64,000 nt of DNA from Rhodanobacter sp. C03 (GTDB lineage Bacteria > Pseudomonadota > Gammaproteobacteria > Xanthomonadales > Rhodanobacteraceae): positions 62,001-126,000 of the forward strand of contig NZ_MUNT01000005.1 in NCBI RefSeq assembly GCF_002001175.1. Direction: 5' to 3'. Numbering within the stretch: position 1 is the stretch's first letter; each line of letters begins with the position of its first letter. Shown here in pieces: positions 24,976-36,267 of the stretch. The position numbers were made by a program, and so were the translations under genes. The notes beneath the pieces are model-generated. The model was not told the origin of the DNA. It searched no databases and saw nothing but the letters and a program-made list of their open reading frames with translations.

Positions 24976-27900
24976 TCAGCTCACCGGCACCTGCGCCAGC
25001 TGGGCCAGGCGACGGACGGCGACCGAGGCGATCGGATAGTCCGCGTTCTGGGTGAGGATTTCGGCCAGCATGCTGCGGGTGTACTGCAGCGTGGCATCGT
25101 CGCGCTGCAGCCATGCCTGCACCGGCGAGATGTCCTTGCGCTCGCCGGTCAGGCTCAGCACCTGCAGGGCCAGCGCGCGATGCTGGTGGTTGAGTTCATC
25201 CAGCAGCGAGCCGCGGGCCTGTGCATGCCAGTGACCATCGACCGGTAGCGCCTCGATCTGGCTGCGCAGCCACTCCAGGTCGAGCGCCTCGCCCAGCTCG
25301 AAGAACACGGAGGCCACCTTCTCCATTGGCTGGCCGCTTTGCTGCACGACCTCGGCCATGTCCAGCGCAGCGCGCAGCTCTGGCATGCGGGCTAGGCGCA
25401 GGGACAGATCGGCGGGCAGGTCCAGGCCCTCCCACTTCTCCTGCGTGCAGGAGAAGTCGCCCTTGCCGGTCGGCGTCAGCACCTCCGGCAGCGCCTTGCG
25501 CAAGGCCGACACGCTGGCCTGGTAACGCTCCACGTTGGCAGCGATATCCAGCGTGCCACCCGGGCGGTTGAGCAGCCAGCGGGTCAGATGGCGCAGCAAC
25601 GACCAGATCTGCTTGATCGCATCGACCTGGGTGTCCTCGGCGACCTTGCTGTCGAGCGCCTCGATCTGCGTCCACAGTTCACGCGCCTCGATGATCTCGC
25701 GCGCCGCCGTATATGCCTTGGCGATCGCCGCCGGACCCTGCCCGGTGTCTTCCTGCATGCGCATCATGAAGGTGGCGCCCATGCGGTTGATCGTCGAGTT
25801 GGTCACCGCGGTTGCGATGATCTCGCGCTTCAGGCGATGGCGTTGCATGTGCTCGGCGTACTTCACGTGCAGCGGCTCGGGGAAGTAACGCACCAGCTCC
25901 TTGGACAGGTACGGGTCTTCCGGCACGTCGGAATCGAGCATCTGCTGATACAGGCGAATCTTGTCGTACGACAGCAGCACCGCCAGCTCCGGCCGGGTCA
26001 GACCCAGGCCACGAGTCTTGCGCTCGGTGAGTTCCGCTTCGGACGGCAGGTTCTCGACCTGGCGATCCAGCGTGCCTTCGGCCTCCAGCGTGCGGATGAA
26101 GTGCGCCATCGAGCCGAGACGGCTCACCGACTGATGCTCCATCAGGGTGATCGCCTGGTTCTGCCGGTAGTTGTCCCACAACACCAGCTGGCCGACCTCG
26201 TCGGTCATCGCGGCCAGCTGGGTGTTGCGTGCCGACTCGGTCAGCTCACCGCGATGCACTGCATCGTTCAGCAGGATCTTGATGTTGACCTCGTGGTCGG
26301 AGGTGTCCACGCCGGCGGAGTTGTCGATGAAGTCGGTGTTGAGCAATACACCTTGCTGCGCCGCCTCGATGCGACCCTTCTGGGTCATGCCCAGGTTGCC
26401 GCCCTCTCCCACGATCTTGCAGCGCAGCTCGGCGCCGTTGACGCGCAGCGCGTTGTTGGCGCGATCGCCTACATCGGCATGCGTCTCCGCAGCCGACTTC
26501 ACGTAGGTACCGATACCGCCGTTCCACAGCAGGTCGACCGGCGCCTTGAGGATCGCGCTGAGCAGATCGCTCGGCGCCAGCTGCGTCACGTCAGGCTTGA
26601 GGCCCAGCACGGCACGCACTTCCGGCGAGACCGGGATCGACTTGGCGCTGCGCGGGAAGATGCCGCCGCCAGCGGAGATCAGCGACTTGTCGTAATCGTC
26701 CCAGCTCGAGCGTGGAACCTTGAACATGCGCTGACGCTCGGCGAACGAGCGCACGGTATCCGGGTTCGGGTCGAGGAACACATGGCGATGGTCGAACGCC
26801 GCCAGCAGGCGGGTGTGCTCGGACAGCAGCATGCCGTTGCCGAACACGTCGCCGGACATGTCGCCAATGCCGACGCAGGTGAAGTCCTGCGTCTGGCAAT
26901 CGCGGTTGAGCGAACGGAAGTGGCGCTTGACCGACTCCCACGCACCCTTGGCGGTGATGCCCATGCCCTTGTGGTCGTAACCGTTGGAACCGCCGGAAGC
27001 GAACGCATCGCCCAGCCAGTAGCCGTGCTCGATCGAGATCGCGTTGGCGATGTCGGAGAACGTGGCGGTACCCTTGTCGGCAGCAACGACCAGATACGGA
27101 TCATCCGCGTCGTGGCGCACCACGTCGTGCGGGTTCACCACCTTGCCTTCGACCAGATTATCGGTGATGTCGAGCAGGCCGCTGATGAACAAGCGATAGC
27201 AGGCGATGCCTTCGGCCAGCTGCGCGTCACGGTCGCCGCCAACCGGCGCCTTCTTGACGAAGAAGCCGCCCTTGGAACCGACCGGCACGATCACCGTGTT
27301 CTTGACCATCTGTGCCTTGACCAGGCCCAGCACCTCGGTACGGAAATCCTCGCGACGATCCGACCAGCGCAGGCCGCCACGCGCCACCGCACCGAAGCGC
27401 AGGTGGATGCCCTCGACGCGCGGCGCGCATACCCAGATCTCTCGGTACGGCACCGGCTTGGGCAGCTCGGGCACCAAGTGCGAGTCGAGCTTGTAGCTGA
27501 TGTAGTCGCGATAGGCGCCCTCCCACTTCTGGAAGAAGCTGGTGCGCAAGGTGCCGCGGATCAGTCCCACGAAGCTGCGCAGGATGCGGTCCTCGTCGAG
27601 GCTGGCGACGTTCTCCAGCAACACGCCGATCGCGCTCTCGACGATCTGGATCTGCTCGTCGCGCGGCTTGGACAACGCGGCACTCAGGCCGTCGATCAGC
27701 GCCGGCTGCGCGCTCTGCACATTCGCCGGAATCAGCGCATGCATCTCGGTGGCCAGGGTCGCGCCGGCGGCCTTCAGCTCGTCGGCAGAAAGCGCCTCGC
27801 GGCGCGGGTCGAATTTGGCCAGGAACAGTTCCACCAGCAGGCCGGCGACCGCCGGATAGCGGTTGAGAGTCTCTTCCATGTAGGTCTGCGAGAACGTGGC

Positions 27901-29904
27901 ACCGGTCTGCAACAGGTACTTGCAGTAGCCGCGCAGCATCGCCACCTGGCGCCAGTTGAGCTTGGCGCCGAGGATCAGCCGGTTGAAACCGTCGTTCTCG
28001 GCGTTGCCGCGCCAGATCTGCTCGAACGCATCCTCGAACAATGCACCAACCTGCTCGACGCTGAAGGTCAGCTTGCCCACCGGCTGCACTTCGAAATCCT
28101 GGATCGAACGCGGCGCATCGCCGGGAATCTCGTAGACATGCTCGGTAAGCACGCGCAGGCCGAGGTTCTCCAGCTGCGGCAGCACTTCGGACAAGGCGAT
28201 GTCGCCACCTGAACGGTAGACCTTGAAGCGCAGTGTCTCGGGCGCCTTTGGCGGATGGTAGAACGACATGCGCAGCGCGTTGTCGCCGTTCAACAGCGAC
28301 AGCTGATGCACGTCCTCGGCCGCCACCGCCGGGCTCACGTCCTCGACGTAACCCGCCGGCAGCGACTTCGCAAAACGGTTGGCCAGCACCACGCCTTCGT
28401 GATCGCCACGCTGCTGCACCAGTGCATCGCGCACGTCGTCGTGCCAGTTGCGCACGATGGCGGCGACACCCTGCTCCAGCGCAGCCAGGTCATACGCAGG
28501 CTGGTCGCCGATCTTCGGACGCACCACGACGGTCAGCCGCGCCAACGCGGCCTCACCCATCTGCACCGACGAATCGCTCTGCTCGGCATGCAGGGCCGTG
28601 CCCAGCAGGCTCTCGATGCGTTCGCGCACCGAAGTGTTGAAGCGGTCGCGCGGCACGAACACCATGCAGCTGAAGAATCGGCCGTAGCGATCGCGCCGCA
28701 TGAACAGCCGCGTGCGTGCACGCTGACGCAATTCGAGGATGCCCATCGAGGTGGCGAACAGTTCGTCCTCGCTGCTCTGCTGCAACTCCTCGCGCGGCAG
28801 CGTTTCCAGGATGTGGCGCAGCGACTTGCCGGAATACGAATCGCGCTTGAGGCCCGAACGTGCCAGCACCGCTTCGACCTTGTGGCGCACCAGCGGCACG
28901 TCCTGCGGACGCGCCATGTAGGCATTGGAAGAGAACAGCCCGAGGAAGCGCTGCTCGGACACCGCACGGCCATTCGCGCCGAACTGCAGCACCCCGATGT
29001 AATCCATGTAACCGGCGCGGTGGACGTGCGAGCGCGCATTGGTCTTGGTCAGGATGATCGCGTCGGTCGCGCCGGACTGCGGCAGCTCGCTGGCGGCCAG
29101 CGTGCGCAACGAACGTGGCGCCATCGAGCGCTCGGTGTTGCGCAGGATGCCCAGACCGGAAGACTCGACCGCACGCAGCACGCGGTCACCGTCAGCGTCG
29201 GTGACCTCATACTCGCGATAACCGAGGAAGGTGAAGTTGTCGTCGGCGAGCCAGTGCATGAACTCGCTGGCCTCCTGCACCGATGCGGCATCCAGCGGCA
29301 GCTTGCGCTGCGGCAGATCGGCAGCGATCGCCAGCGCCTTGTCGCGCATCGTGGCCCAGTCGTTCACGGCCGCGCGCACGTCGTCCAGCGCGGCCTCGAT
29401 CTGCGCCTTCAGCTGCACCTGCTCGGCGTCATCGGCGACCCGGTCGATCTCGAAATGCATGACCGACTCGGGCACACCAGCCTCGTCACCGAGGCTCTGC
29501 AGCTGGCCGGATGCATCGCGCACCACCTTCAGCACCGGATGGATCACGGCGTGGATCTGCAGCTTCGCCGACACGATCATGCTCACCGTGTCGATCAGGA
29601 ACGGCATGTCGTCAGTGACGATCTGCAGCAGGCTGCGACCGGCATGGGCGCCCACCGGATTGAGCACGCGCACCGAGGCGCGACCCGCCGGACGCTGCCG
29701 CATGAATTCCAGCAGGCCGCCGACCAGGGCCGCCCATTGCGTGGGTGTGTGCATGTCCCGGTCAGTCCCGGCGATGCGTGCGAAGAACGCCTGGCAAAAG
29801 ACCTGCGCCTCGTTCAATCGCTGCGGCGACATGCCGCCTTTCTTCAGCTCATCAAGCACAACAGACGGGAGGGAAAGATCGTTCGCCGCAAGGGTCGCAT
29901 TCAT
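24976..29904 (-). CDS. gdhB: NAD-specific glutamate dehydrogenase, large (L_180) type
   Basis: A 1642-residue enzyme that oxidatively deaminates L-glutamate to 2-oxoglutarate with NAD. The size and layout fit the 180-kDa class: a long N-terminal regulatory region with ACT-like segments, then the catalytic domain. Landmarks are RGGLRWSDRREDFRTEVLG, VPVGSKGGFFVKK, ASGGSNGYDHKGMGITAKGAW, and the nucleotide-binding stretch CVGIGDMSGDVFGNGMLL. ATG 29904 (MNATLAANDLSLPSV) is the only reasonable start. The gene stands alone, divergent from the RND operon with 550 bp between. Long open frames on the opposite strand are codon-bias shadows. Confidence 0.96.
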   Translation of the reverse strand: MNATLAANDLSLPSVVLDELKKGGMSPQRLNEAQVFCQAFFARIAGTDRDMHTPTQWAALVGGLLEFMRQRPAGRASVRVLNPVGAHAGRSLLQIVTDDMPFLIDTVSMIVSAKLQIHAVIHPVLKVVRDASGQLQSLGDEAGVPESVMHFEIDRVADDAEQVQLKAQIEAALDDVRAAVNDWATMRDKALAIAADLPQRKLPLDAASVQEASEFMHWLADDNFTFLGYREYEVTDADGDRVLRAVESSGLGILRNTERSMAPRSLRTLAASELPQSGATDAIILTKTNARSHVHRAGYMDYIGVLQFGANGRAVSEQRFLGLFSSNAYMARPQDVPLVRHKVEAVLARSGLKRDSYSGKSLRHILETLPREELQQSSEDELFATSMGILELRQRARTRLFMRRDRYGRFFSCMVFVPRDRFNTSVRERIESLLGTALHAEQSDSSVQMGEAALARLTVVVRPKIGDQPAYDLAALEQGVAAIVRNWHDDVRDALVQQRGDHEGVVLANRFAKSLPAGYVEDVSPAVAAEDVHQLSLLNGDNALRMSFYHPPKAPETLRFKVYRSGGDIALSEVLPQLENLGLRVLTEHVYEIPGDAPRSIQDFEVQPVGKLTFSVEQVGALFEDAFEQIWRGNAENDGFNRLILGAKLNWRQVAMLRGYCKYLLQTGATFSQTYMEETLNRYPAVAGLLVELFLAKFDPRREALSADELKAAGATLATEMHALIPANVQSAQPALIDGLSAALSKPRDEQIQIVESAIGVLLENVASLDEDRILRSFVGLIRGTLRTSFFQKWEGAYRDYISYKLDSHLVPELPKPVPYREIWVCAPRVEGIHLRFGAVARGGLRWSDRREDFRTEVLGLVKAQMVKNTVIVPVGSKGGFFVKKAPVGGDRDAQLAEGIACYRLFISGLLDITDNLVEGKVVNPHDVVRHDADDPYLVVAADKGTATFSDIANAISIEHGYWLGDAFASGGSNGYDHKGMGITAKGAWESVKRHFRSLNRDCQTQDFTCVGIGDMSGDVFGNGMLLSEHTRLLAAFDHRHVFLDPNPDTVRSFAERQRMFKVPRSSWDDYDKSLISAGGGIFPRSAKSIPVSPEVRAVLGLKPDVTQLAPSDLLSAILKAPVDLLWNGGIGTYVKSAAETHADVGDRANNALRVNGAELRCKIVGEGGNLGMTQKGRIEAAQQGVLLNTDFIDNSAGVDTSDHEVNIKILLNDAVHRGELTESARNTQLAAMTDEVGQLVLWDNYRQNQAITLMEHQSVSRLGSMAHFIRTLEAEGTLDRQVENLPSEAELTERKTRGLGLTRPELAVLLSYDKIRLYQQMLDSDVPEDPYLSKELVRYFPEPLHVKYAEHMQRHRLKREIIATAVTNSTINRMGATFMMRMQEDTGQGPAAIAKAYTAAREIIEARELWTQIEALDSKVAEDTQVDAIKQIWSLLRHLTRWLLNRPGGTLDIAANVERYQASVSALRKALPEVLTPTGKGDFSCTQEKWEGLDLPADLSLRLARMPELRAALDMAEVVQQSGQPMEKVASVFFELGEALDLEWLRSQIEALPVDGHWHAQARGSLLDELNHQHRALALQVLSLTGERKDISPVQAWLQRDDATLQYTRSMLAEILTQNADYPIASVAVRRLAQLAQVPVS

Positions 29905-30454
29905 GGCATCTACTGGTCAGTGGAGACGAGGATTGAGAACGTGGGTAACAAAGCCTTGAAAGGATACGCCGCGCGTCAGGGCGAATCCACCCGCGGCAGC
30001 CCGAATCACACCATGCCCGCGCGCATGGGATCAGCAGAGCGGCACCACGCGTGGTCGTGTTCGATGAACGTTGCGGAGCCACACAATCACGGCATGACAT
30101 GCAAACCGAGCGCCGAATCACGCGGTTGTCGTCAGCAGCATGCCGATCGAGTCACGACCGCCATATGACAGGCGAGCTGCCGCGTGACGGAATTGCCCAG
30201 ATCGCAAGCGCCATGTCAATGACTGGATTCGCACCGCAAATAAAATGTAAACTGACCGGTATAGTCTGAGCTTGGCAACGCGTGGCAGCACCGTTCGCGG
30301 CGTGATCACACGCATGAATGACCATCGTCAGCCCTGCGCGGACCAACCAATGACACAAGACAGGCGTGTCGCGATGCAGTATCTGGTCCCTGGACTTGCT
30401 GCGCGCGCCCCGGCGACACCCCACATTCCCGACCAAGCAAGTCCTGGAGCTCTC
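29905..30454. other. Divergent intergenic region between gdhB and the RND operon
   Basis: About 550 bp without a supported gene. It must contain promoters for both directions. The only notable site is the ACTGACCGGT quasi-palindrome at 30251-30265. An in-frame upstream extension of the membrane fusion protein begins at an ATG at 30314 but would hide the lipoprotein signal. Confidence 0.5.
30251..30265 (+). promoter_or_regulatory. Possible TetR-type operator/promoter of the RND pump operon
   Basis: ACTGACCGGTATAGT is an imperfect palindrome around ACCGGT, with outer arms ACT and AGT, and its right part reads TATAGT, a fair -10 hexamer. Such ACTGACCGGTCAGT-like sites are typical of TetR regulators of efflux operons. 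No regulator gene is adjacent, so this is tentative. Confidence 0.3.
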
Positions 30455-31642
30455 ATGAAGTCCTCATCACTGCGCACACCCCTGCTGTGCCTGAGTCTGC
30501 TGACGCTGGCCGCTTGCGGTCAAGGCAAGACCCAGGGACCGCCGCAGATGCCACCGCCCGCAGTAGGCGTGATCACGGTGCAACCGCAGAGCTCGCCATT
30601 GACACAGAATCTGGTCGGGCGACTGTCGCCTTATCGCAGCGCCGATGTGCGTGCGCGAGTGCCCGGCGTGCTGTTCAAGCGCAACTATGACGAAGGCACC
30701 GACGTCAAAAAAGGCCAGTTGCTGTTCCAGATCGACCCGGCGCCGCTGAAGGCCGTACTCGACTCCAGCGTGGCTGCCCAGGCCCAGGCCCAGGCCACCT
30801 ACACCAACAACAAGGTCACCGCGCAGCGCCTGCAGGACCTGGCGCCGAAAGGCTATGTCTCCAAGTCGGATCTGGACAACGCGCTGGCCGCCGAACGCAC
30901 GGCCGCCGCGGCCGTGCAGGCTGCCCAGGCCAACGTGCAGGCAGCCCGCATCAATCTTGGTTATGCCAGCGTGACTGCGCCGATCGACGGCCGCGCCGGC
31001 CAGCAGCAGGTCACCGAGGGCGCCCTCGTCGGCAGCGGCGAAGCCACCCTGCTCACCACGGTCGACCAGATCGATCCGCTGTACGTGAACTTCACCATGA
31101 GCGTGGCCGCGATGCAGCAGATGCGTCGCGCCCAGAGCAGCGGCAATGTCACCCTCGCCGATCCTGACAAGGCCAACGTCCAGGTCACCCTGCCCGACGG
31201 CAGCGTGTACGGCGAACAGGGCGTGCTGGATTTCTCCGACACCACGGTCAATCCAGCCACCGGCGCGGTCAACCTGCGCGCGATCATTCCGAACCCGAAA
31301 CACAGCCTGCTGCCCGGCATGTATGTGACGCTGCAGGCTACCCTCGGCCAGCAGCACAAGGTGTTCCTGGTACCGCAGCAGGCAGTGCAGCGCGATACCG
31401 TCGGCGCCTATGTGATGGTTGTCGGCAACGACGGCAAGGTGCTGCGCAAGGACATCACCACTACCGACATGTCAGGCGGCAACTGGGTGGTCAGCGATGG
31501 CCTCGACGCCGGCGACCAGATCGTGATGTCCGGCCTGCAGAACGTGAAGGCCGGTGCGCCAGCCAAGGCCAGCCCATGGCAGGCACCTGCCAGTGGCGCA
31601 TCCGCCGCCAACGCTCCGGGCTCCGCCCCGAGCGGCAAGTAA
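30455..31642 (+). CDS. RND efflux periplasmic adaptor (membrane fusion) lipoprotein, AcrA/MexA family
   Basis: A 395-residue lipoprotein linking an inner-membrane RND pump to an outer-membrane channel. The signal peptide ends in the lipobox LTLAAC, with the lipidated cysteine at 21. Lipoyl half-motifs flank an alpha-helical hairpin (about 95-170, rich in Ala and Gln). A beta-barrel domain follows (LYVNFTMSVAAMQQM, GVLDFSDTTVNPATGAVNLRA), ending in a low-complexity Ala/Pro/Ser tail. ATG 30455 is fixed by the lipobox. The pump gene begins 13 bp downstream. Confidence 0.93.
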   Translation: MKSSSLRTPLLCLSLLTLAACGQGKTQGPPQMPPPAVGVITVQPQSSPLTQNLVGRLSPYRSADVRARVPGVLFKRNYDEGTDVKKGQLLFQIDPAPLKAVLDSSVAAQAQAQATYTNNKVTAQRLQDLAPKGYVSKSDLDNALAAERTAAAAVQAAQANVQAARINLGYASVTAPIDGRAGQQQVTEGALVGSGEATLLTTVDQIDPLYVNFTMSVAAMQQMRRAQSSGNVTLADPDKANVQVTLPDGSVYGEQGVLDFSDTTVNPATGAVNLRAIIPNPKHSLLPGMYVTLQATLGQQHKVFLVPQQAVQRDTVGAYVMVVGNDGKVLRKDITTTDMSGGNWVVSDGLDAGDQIVMSGLQNVKAGAPAKASPWQAPASGASAANAPGSAPSGK

Positions 31643-31655
31643 CGGAGCGCCGATC

Positions 31656-34600
31656 ATGCCGAGTTTCTTCATCGACCGCCCGATCTTCGCCTGGGTGGTA
31701 GCGATCCTGATTTCGCTGGGCGGTGTCCTGGCGATCCTCAACATGGGCGTGGAATCGTACCCATCGATTGCGCCGCCGCAGGTGGTGGTCAATGCCACCT
31801 ATCCGGGCGCGAGCGCCGACACCACCGAGAAAACCGTCACCCAGGTGATCGAACAGCAGCTCACCGGCATCGACCACCTGCTGTACTTCAATTCGTCGTC
31901 CAGCGCCAGCGGCAGCTCCAGCATCACGCTGACCTTCGAGACCGGTACCAACCCGGACATCGCCCAGGTGCAGGTGCAGAACAAGGTGGCGCTGGCCACG
32001 CCGCGCCTGCCCAGCCAGGTGACCCAGCAGGGCGTGGTGGTGGCCAAGGCCAACGCCGGCTTCCTGATGGTGCTGGCGCTGAAATCGGACAACCCGGGCA
32101 TCGACCGCGACCGCCTCAACGACATCGTCGGCTCGCAGGTGCTGGATCAGATCTCGCGCATACCCGGCGTGGGCAGCACCCAGCAGTTCGGTGCCGAATA
32201 CGCGATGCGGATCTGGCTGAACCCGGACAAGCTGCAGGGCTACAACCTGTCGGCCAGCCAGGTGCTCGCCGCGATCCAGGCGCAAAACGTGCAGTTTGCC
32301 GCCGGCTCGCTCGGTGCCGACCCGGCCATTCCCAGCCAGGGTTTCACCGCCACGGTCTCGACCGAGGGCCGCTTCACCACGCCCGAGGAGTTCGCCAAGA
32401 TCATCCTGCGCGCGAATCCTGATGGCACCACGGTCACCCTGGGTGACGTGGCACGGATCAGTTTCGGTCCGAACGGCTATGGCTTCGACACTACCTGGGA
32501 CGGCAAGCCGATCGGCGCGTTCGCGATCCAGTTGCTGCCCGGCGCCAATGCGCTGGACGTGGCCACCGCCGCCCGCGCCAAGATGGACGAACTGGCACCC
32601 AGCTTTCCGCAGGGTGTGAGCTGGTTCAGTCCCTACGACAGCACCAGTTTCGTCAAGATCTCGATCAGCGAGGTGGTGCACACGCTGATCGAGGCGATCA
32701 TCCTGGTGTTCCTGGTGATGCTGCTGTTCCTGCAGAACATCCGCGCCACGATCATCCCGACCCTGGTGATTCCAGTCGCCCTGCTAGGCACCTTCCTCGG
32801 CATGCTGGTACTCGGCTTCACCATCAACCAGCTGACCCTGTTCGGCATGGTGCTGGCCATCGGCATCGTGGTGGACGACGCGATCGTGGTGATCGAGAAC
32901 GTCGAACGCATCATGACCGAAGAGCACCTGTCGCCCAAGGACGCCACCCGCAAGGCGATGGGCCAGATCACCGGCGCCATCGTGGCGATCACCGTGGTGC
33001 TTGCGGCGGTGTTCGTGCCTTCGGCGCTGCAACCGGGTGCTTCCGGCGTGATCTACAAGCAGTTCGCGCTGACCATCGCCCTCTCGATGGGCTTCTCCGC
33101 GTTCCTCGCGTTGTCGTTCACGCCGGCGCTGTGCGCCAGCTTCCTGCAGCCGGAGCACGACAAGAAAAAGAACATCGTGTTCCGCAAGTTCAACGACGCG
33201 TTCACCTGGACCACGAAAACCTACACCGGTCATATCGGTGGCGCGGTGCGTCATGCACCGCGCTGGATGCTGGTGTTCGTACTGATTGCGATACTCGGCG
33301 TTTTCCTGTTCACGCGCCTGCCCGGCAGCTTCCTGCCGGAAGAGGATCAGGGCTATGCGTTGTCGGTGATCCAGTTGCCGCCGGGTGCCACCAAGCAGCG
33401 CACCAATGAGGTGATGGCCCAGATGCGCGCCATCCTCGACAAGGACGACGCGGTGGAAGGCGTGCTGCAGGTCACCGGCTTCAGCTTCATCGGCTCCGGC
33501 GAGAATGCCGGCCTGGCCTTCATCAAGCTCAAGGACTGGGCGAAGCGTGACGTGACGGCGGCGCAGTTCATCCAGCGCACGAACGGCGCGATGCAGCAGG
33601 TGCATGACGCACGCATCTTCGTGGTCAATATCCCCACCGTGCAGGGCCTGGGCCAGTTCGGCGGCTTCGACATGTACCTGCAGGATCGTGGCGGTAACGG
33701 TCGCGATGCGCTCACCCAGGCGCGCAATACCCTGCTGGGCAAGGCCGCCCAGTCAGCACTGCTGACCGGCGTACGCCCGAACTCGCTGGAAGACGCGCCA
33801 CAGTTGAACCTGAGCGTAGACCGTGTACAGGCACAGTCGATGGGCTTGCAGGTAGGGGATGTCTACAACGCGATCGCCCTGATGCTGGCACCGGTCTACG
33901 TCAACGACTTCACCTACGGCGGCCGCGTCAAGCGCGTGATCATGCAGGCCGATGCGCCGTACCGCATGGGTCCGGAAGCGTTGCAGCACATCTTCACGCC
34001 CAGCGGCTCACAGACGAACAGCGACGGCACGCCGGCGATGATTCCGCTGTCCAACGTGGTGCACCCGACCTGGCAGGTCGGCTCGCCGTCGCTGACCCGC
34101 TACAACGGCTATTCGGCGGTGGAAATCGTCGGCTCACCGGCACCGGGCCATGCCTCGGGCGAGGCGATGAACGAGATGCAGAAGATCGTCACCGATGACC
34201 TGCCCAAGGGCTATGGCTACGACTGGACCGGCCAGTCCTACCAGGAAATCCTCTCCGGCAATGCGGCCACGCTGCTGATGGTGCTGTCGCTCGTGATCGT
34301 ATTCCTGGCCCTGGCTGCGCTGTATGAAAGCTGGTCGATCCCGGTGTCGGTACTGCTGGTGGTGCCACTGGGTCTGCTCGGCGTGGCGGTGTTCACCCTG
34401 CTGCGCGGATTGCCCGACGACATCTACTTCAAGATCGGCCTGATCACGGTGATCGGCCTGGCCGCGAAGAACGCGATCCTGATCGTGGAATTTGCGGTGG
34501 CCGAACAGAAAGCCGGACGGACCCTGCGCGAGGCGACCATCGATGCGGCCCGTCTGCGTCTTCGCCCGATCCTGATGACCTCACTGGCCTTCATCCTCGG

Positions 34601-34838
34601 CGTGTTCCCGCTGTTCATTTCCAGCGGCGCCGGCGCCAACGCGCGTCATGCGATCGGTACCGGCGTGATTGGCGGCATGCTGTTCGCCACCTTCCTCGGC
34701 GTGCTGCTGATCCCGGTGTTCTACGTGGTGGTACGCCGCCTGCTCGGCGACAAGCTGGACGGCGATACGCCGCCGCCCGGCACGTCATCCCACAACGGCA
34801 TGCAGTCGTTTGATTCGGATCCGCGCCGCGGGAATTGA
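31656..34838 (+). CDS. RND multidrug efflux pump, AcrB/MexB (HAE1) family
   Basis: A 1060-residue, 12-TM proton/drug antiporter of the inner membrane, beginning MPSFFIDRPIFAWVVAIL. The proton-relay residues are conserved: D407 and D408 in TM4 (GIVVDDAIVVIEN) and K938 in TM10 (GLAAKNAILIVEF), matching AcrB D407, D408 and K940. Two large periplasmic loops are present. It is co-transcribed with the adaptor. No outer-membrane factor gene follows; a terminator comes directly after, so an OprM/TolC-type channel must be supplied elsewhere. Drug specificity cannot be read from sequence. Confidence 0.95.
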   Translation: MPSFFIDRPIFAWVVAILISLGGVLAILNMGVESYPSIAPPQVVVNATYPGASADTTEKTVTQVIEQQLTGIDHLLYFNSSSSASGSSSITLTFETGTNPDIAQVQVQNKVALATPRLPSQVTQQGVVVAKANAGFLMVLALKSDNPGIDRDRLNDIVGSQVLDQISRIPGVGSTQQFGAEYAMRIWLNPDKLQGYNLSASQVLAAIQAQNVQFAAGSLGADPAIPSQGFTATVSTEGRFTTPEEFAKIILRANPDGTTVTLGDVARISFGPNGYGFDTTWDGKPIGAFAIQLLPGANALDVATAARAKMDELAPSFPQGVSWFSPYDSTSFVKISISEVVHTLIEAIILVFLVMLLFLQNIRATIIPTLVIPVALLGTFLGMLVLGFTINQLTLFGMVLAIGIVVDDAIVVIENVERIMTEEHLSPKDATRKAMGQITGAIVAITVVLAAVFVPSALQPGASGVIYKQFALTIALSMGFSAFLALSFTPALCASFLQPEHDKKKNIVFRKFNDAFTWTTKTYTGHIGGAVRHAPRWMLVFVLIAILGVFLFTRLPGSFLPEEDQGYALSVIQLPPGATKQRTNEVMAQMRAILDKDDAVEGVLQVTGFSFIGSGENAGLAFIKLKDWAKRDVTAAQFIQRTNGAMQQVHDARIFVVNIPTVQGLGQFGGFDMYLQDRGGNGRDALTQARNTLLGKAAQSALLTGVRPNSLEDAPQLNLSVDRVQAQSMGLQVGDVYNAIALMLAPVYVNDFTYGGRVKRVIMQADAPYRMGPEALQHIFTPSGSQTNSDGTPAMIPLSNVVHPTWQVGSPSLTRYNGYSAVEIVGSPAPGHASGEAMNEMQKIVTDDLPKGYGYDWTGQSYQEILSGNAATLLMVLSLVIVFLALAALYESWSIPVSVLLVVPLGLLGVAVFTLLRGLPDDIYFKIGLITVIGLAAKNAILIVEFAVAEQKAGRTLREATIDAARLRLRPILMTSLAFILGVFPLFISSGAGANARHAIGTGVIGGMLFATFLGVLLIPVFYVVVRRLLGDKLDGDTPPPGTSSHNGMQSFDSDPRRGN

Positions 34839-34893
34839 GTCATGGCTCCTCTCCCTGTCTGGGAGAGGGTTGAGAGCAGAAACCGAACGCGAC

Positions 34894-34936
34894 AAACAAA
34901 AAGCCCGGACAGGTTTCCCGTCCGGGCTTTTTGTTT
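34894..34936. terminator. Bidirectional terminator between the RND operon and the acyl-CoA dehydrogenase gene
   Basis: A 17-bp perfect inverted repeat, AAACAAAAAGCCCGGAC (34894-34910) and GTCCGGGCTTTTTGTTT (34920-34936), with a 9-nt loop. The A-run and T-run on either side suit both convergent genes. Confidence 0.92.
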
Positions 34937-34950
34937 GAACCTATGCCAGC

Positions 34951-36111
<1,161 letters not shown>

Positions 36112-36267
36112 GAACTACTCCCAGACGCCGCATGCGGCGGCTGATCAAGACAAAACAAGCCGCGCATTGTAGTCCGGTCGCTCCCACGGATTCGCCGCGT
36201 GGTGCTTGACGGCTTCGCATGCGGGGCCTAGCCTTGCCATCTCTTTATCGCGATACAAGGATGCCCG

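Noticed and set aside
25588-28212. An 874-codon open frame on the plus strand opposite gdhB
   Set aside because: It lies entirely antisense to the well-conserved glutamate dehydrogenase and its translation has no domain-like features. High GC at third positions produces such frames throughout this window (also opposite the E1 gene, metH and gcdH).
29905-30454. Decayed tetR gene divergent from the RND operon
   Set aside because: No HTH-like peptide was visible in any frame of this region; only the palindromic site is supported.
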